From: SIG565 sp045650565
GTDB taxonomy: Bacteria > Bacillota > Clostridia > Oscillospirales > Acutalibacteraceae
DNA: 33,684 nucleotides
Reading direction: 5' to 3'
NCBI GenBank assembly: GCA_045650565.1
Contig: JAZRRG010000014.1
Location: 1 to 33,684 of the forward strand
Notes under the pieces: generated by a model
Databases searched by the model: none
Seen by the model: only the letters and a program-made list of their open reading frames with translations
What the model was told of the DNA's origin: nothing
Translations under genes and position numbers: made by a program
Part shown: positions 32,901 to 33,684 of the stretch, one piece after another
Numbering within the stretch: the stretch's first letter is position 1
How the letters are laid out: the number at the start of each line of letters is the position of its first letter

Positions 32901-33633
32901 AAGAGATGCGGGTGCCGAACCTAAGATTATGGTTATAAACAACCTGTCCTCCGATGGCATTAGCCGTAGTGTTGAGCAGTTTGCAGAGGAAATAAAGAAA
33001 AGTCAGGCGATATTTATTCCGGGTGGCTTCTCGGGTGGAGATGAGCCCGACGGTAGCGGTAAGTTTATTACTGCATTCTTCCGCAATGCAGCTATTAAAG
33101 AGGGCGTAACCGACCTGCTTGATAATAGAGACGGTCTTATGTGCGGTATTTGTAACGGCTTCCAGGCACTCATTAAGCTCGGTCTTGTGCCCTATGGCAA
33201 GATTATAGACACAGATGAGAATTGCCCCACGCTTACCTTTAACACCATCGCACGTCACCAGTCCCGCATTGTCAGAACACGTATCGCCTCTAATAAGTCA
33301 CCTTGGCTTTCCTTCACTAACGTTGGTGAAATCTACAATGTGCCTATTTCTCACGGTGAGGGTAGATTTATAGCCGATGAAAAGCTTATTAAGGAGTTGG
33401 CGGCTAACGGTCAAATTGCAACACAGTATGTTGACCTTAACGGTAACGCCACAAACGATATTCACTTTAACCCCAACGATTCTATGTATGCTATTGAGGG
33501 TATCACCTCCCCCGATGGCAGAGTATTCGGTAAAATGGGACACAGTGAGCGTATAGGCGACGGACTTTATAAAAATGTTCCTGGTAACTACGACTTTGGT
33601 ATGTCCCGTGCCGCAGTTCGCTACTTTAAATAA
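29944..33633 (+). CDS. purL: Phosphoribosylformylglycinamidine synthase, single-chain PurL-PurQ fusion
   Basis: A 1229-residue large-form FGAM synthase, which converts FGAR to FGAM with ATP and glutamine. The N-terminal PurS-like part is followed by the two AIR-synthase-like halves: YWSDHCRHTTF near residue 220, NETHNHPTEIEPFGGAATC, GATGSSKAHTAQSV, and GIGSIGGKDSMSGSF. From about residue 965 is the glutaminase: PAFPGTNCEFDSA, CGICNGFQALIKLGLVPYG with nucleophile Cys, and ISHGEGRFIA with His and Glu. So purS, purQ and purL are all in one chain. It is the last gene of the operon, coupled to purD (TAATG), with a strong hairpin after it. Confidence 0.96.
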   Translation: MVYRVYVEKKKELAHEANALFSDATTLLGIKNLTDVRVINRYDAENITEELFEYAKGTVFSEPQLDIVTDEIDLSGATAFAVEFLPGQFDQRADSAAQCIQIISCLDRPLVKTAKIYALYGNLTENEVAEIKKYVINPVESREASFEKYETLKANYEIPTEVATLDGFIDLDRAGLESFVKNYGLAMDTDDIAFCQQYFKGEKRNPTITEIRMIDTYWSDHCRHTTFLTVIDSVKFEDELLQRAYDEYIRVRKELGRTKPICLMDIATVAVKYLKTQGKLDKLDESEEINACTVKIDVDVDGKTEPWLLLFKNETHNHPTEIEPFGGAATCIGGAIRDPLSGRAYVYGAMRVTGAADPLKPVNETIPGKLPQRKIVTTAAAGYSSYGNQIGLATGIVDEIYHPGYAAKRMEIGAVIAAAPAYNVRREVPSPGDIVILLGGSTGRDGIGGATGSSKAHTAQSVETCGAEVQKGNAPEERKLQRLFRNSEATRMIKRCNDFGAGGVSVAIGELADGLEIDLNAVPKKYEGLDGTELAISESQERMAVVIEPHNVDKFLALAGEENLQAFPVAVIKAEPRLVMNWNGKKIVDISREFLNSNGADKHIDITPAKAADYNKEITGSFSDNLKALADDLNICSKRGLSERFDSTIGAGTVLMPFGGENQLTPIQAMVQKISVEKKHTDDCSFMAWGYNPFITEKSPYHGAYLAVVESVSKLIATGAKFEDVYLTFQEYFEHPRKCGKRWGKPLAALLGAFKAQLDFGIGSIGGKDSMSGSFEDIDVPPTLVSFAVTTGKTQDVVSPEFKKAGNKVVFLPVKYTTDNLPDSASLIKNFNTVTNAMRSGTAVSCYAVGIGGIAEAVMKMSFGNSLGIRFDAGVDTKQLFSYNYGGFVIEATNDIDGAVTIGTVTDDGAITLREETLKTAELLKIYENKLERVYSCNIENKEKNMQNFNFSASSYPAPAIKIAKPQILIPAFPGTNCEFDSAKAVRDAGAEPKIMVINNLSSDGISRSVEQFAEEIKKSQAIFIPGGFSGGDEPDGSGKFITAFFRNAAIKEGVTDLLDNRDGLMCGICNGFQALIKLGLVPYGKIIDTDENCPTLTFNTIARHQSRIVRTRIASNKSPWLSFTNVGEIYNVPISHGEGRFIADEKLIKELAANGQIATQYVDLNGNATNDIHFNPNDSMYAIEGITSPDGRVFGKMGHSERIGDGLYKNVPGNYDFGMSRAAVRYFK

Positions 33634-33639
33634 TTTTTA

Positions 33640-33682
33640 GGCGGCGGTACATAGTAAAAATAATTTACTATGTACCGCCGCC
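33640..33682 (+). terminator. Strong hairpin at the end of the pur operon
   Basis: A perfect 19-bp inverted repeat (33640-33658 with 33664-33682, loop AATAA) lies six bases after the purL stop. The window ends at 33684, so the T-run cannot be seen. It may alternatively be a dispersed palindromic repeat. Confidence 0.75.
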
Positions 33683-33684
33683 CA

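Noticed and set aside
32713..33258. A 181-codon minus-strand frame inside purL
   Set aside because: It lies wholly opposite a well-matched glutaminase domain and has no recognisable domain or Shine-Dalgarno. The same holds for long opposite-strand frames in carB (16494-16994) and purD (28861-29370).

Overview
The window looks like a chromosomal segment of an uncultured anaerobic Clostridia (Firmicutes), probably of the Ruminococcaceae/Oscillospirales type. The grounds are the low-to-mid GC content, strong Gram-positive Shine-Dalgarno sequences (GGAGG), TTGACA-17-TATAAT promoters, Cys-containing L28 and L32, a class 1B dihydroorotate dehydrogenase (pyrD+pyrK), a PyrR-type RNA attenuator, a ZTP riboswitch, and the YtrA/ABC and DUF512-der neighbourhoods. 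The taxon is inferred, not proven. No mobile element, CRISPR array, rRNA or tRNA was seen.

Layout. Positions 158-1803 (minus) hold a COG2509-type FAD oxidoreductase and rpmB. Positions 1960-3168 (plus) hold a HAD phosphatase and a dCMP deaminase. Positions 3213-8288 (minus) hold yceD-rpmF, a terminator, then DUF512 radical-SAM protein-der-plsY-gpsA. The gpsA frame carries an in-frame amber codon where the conserved glycine-loop Trp should be. Positions 8419-11388 (minus) are a YtrA-type GntR regulator plus ABC ATPase and permease operon, with a well-formed operator. Positions 11524-13083 (minus) are a PutP-type sodium/proline symporter. From 13269 to 33682 (plus) almost everything is nucleotide biosynthesis.

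Pyrimidine block (13269-22200): promoter, PyrR-binding loop/antiterminator/terminator, then pyrC-carB-pyrK-pyrD-pyrF-pyrE-pyrB-pyrI in tight translational coupling. This makes UMP from carbamoyl phosphate onward. carA, the glutaminase subunit, is not in the operon. Purine block (22229-33682): promoter with a palindrome over its -35, ZTP riboswitch with an overlapping terminator, then purE-purC-PurF homologue-purM-purN-PurO-like IMP cyclohydrolase-stand-alone AICAR transformylase-purD-purL(Q fused). A strong 19-bp hairpin closes the block at the window edge. purK and purB are not present here.

There is no clear new defence or mobile system. The points that most deserve a check are the gpsA amber codon, the PurF homologue that lacks both the catalytic Cys and the HNGN oxyanion motif, the two-protein replacement of PurH, the palindrome over the pur promoter, the operator of the YtrA-like regulator, and the probable CTG start of the deaminase gene.
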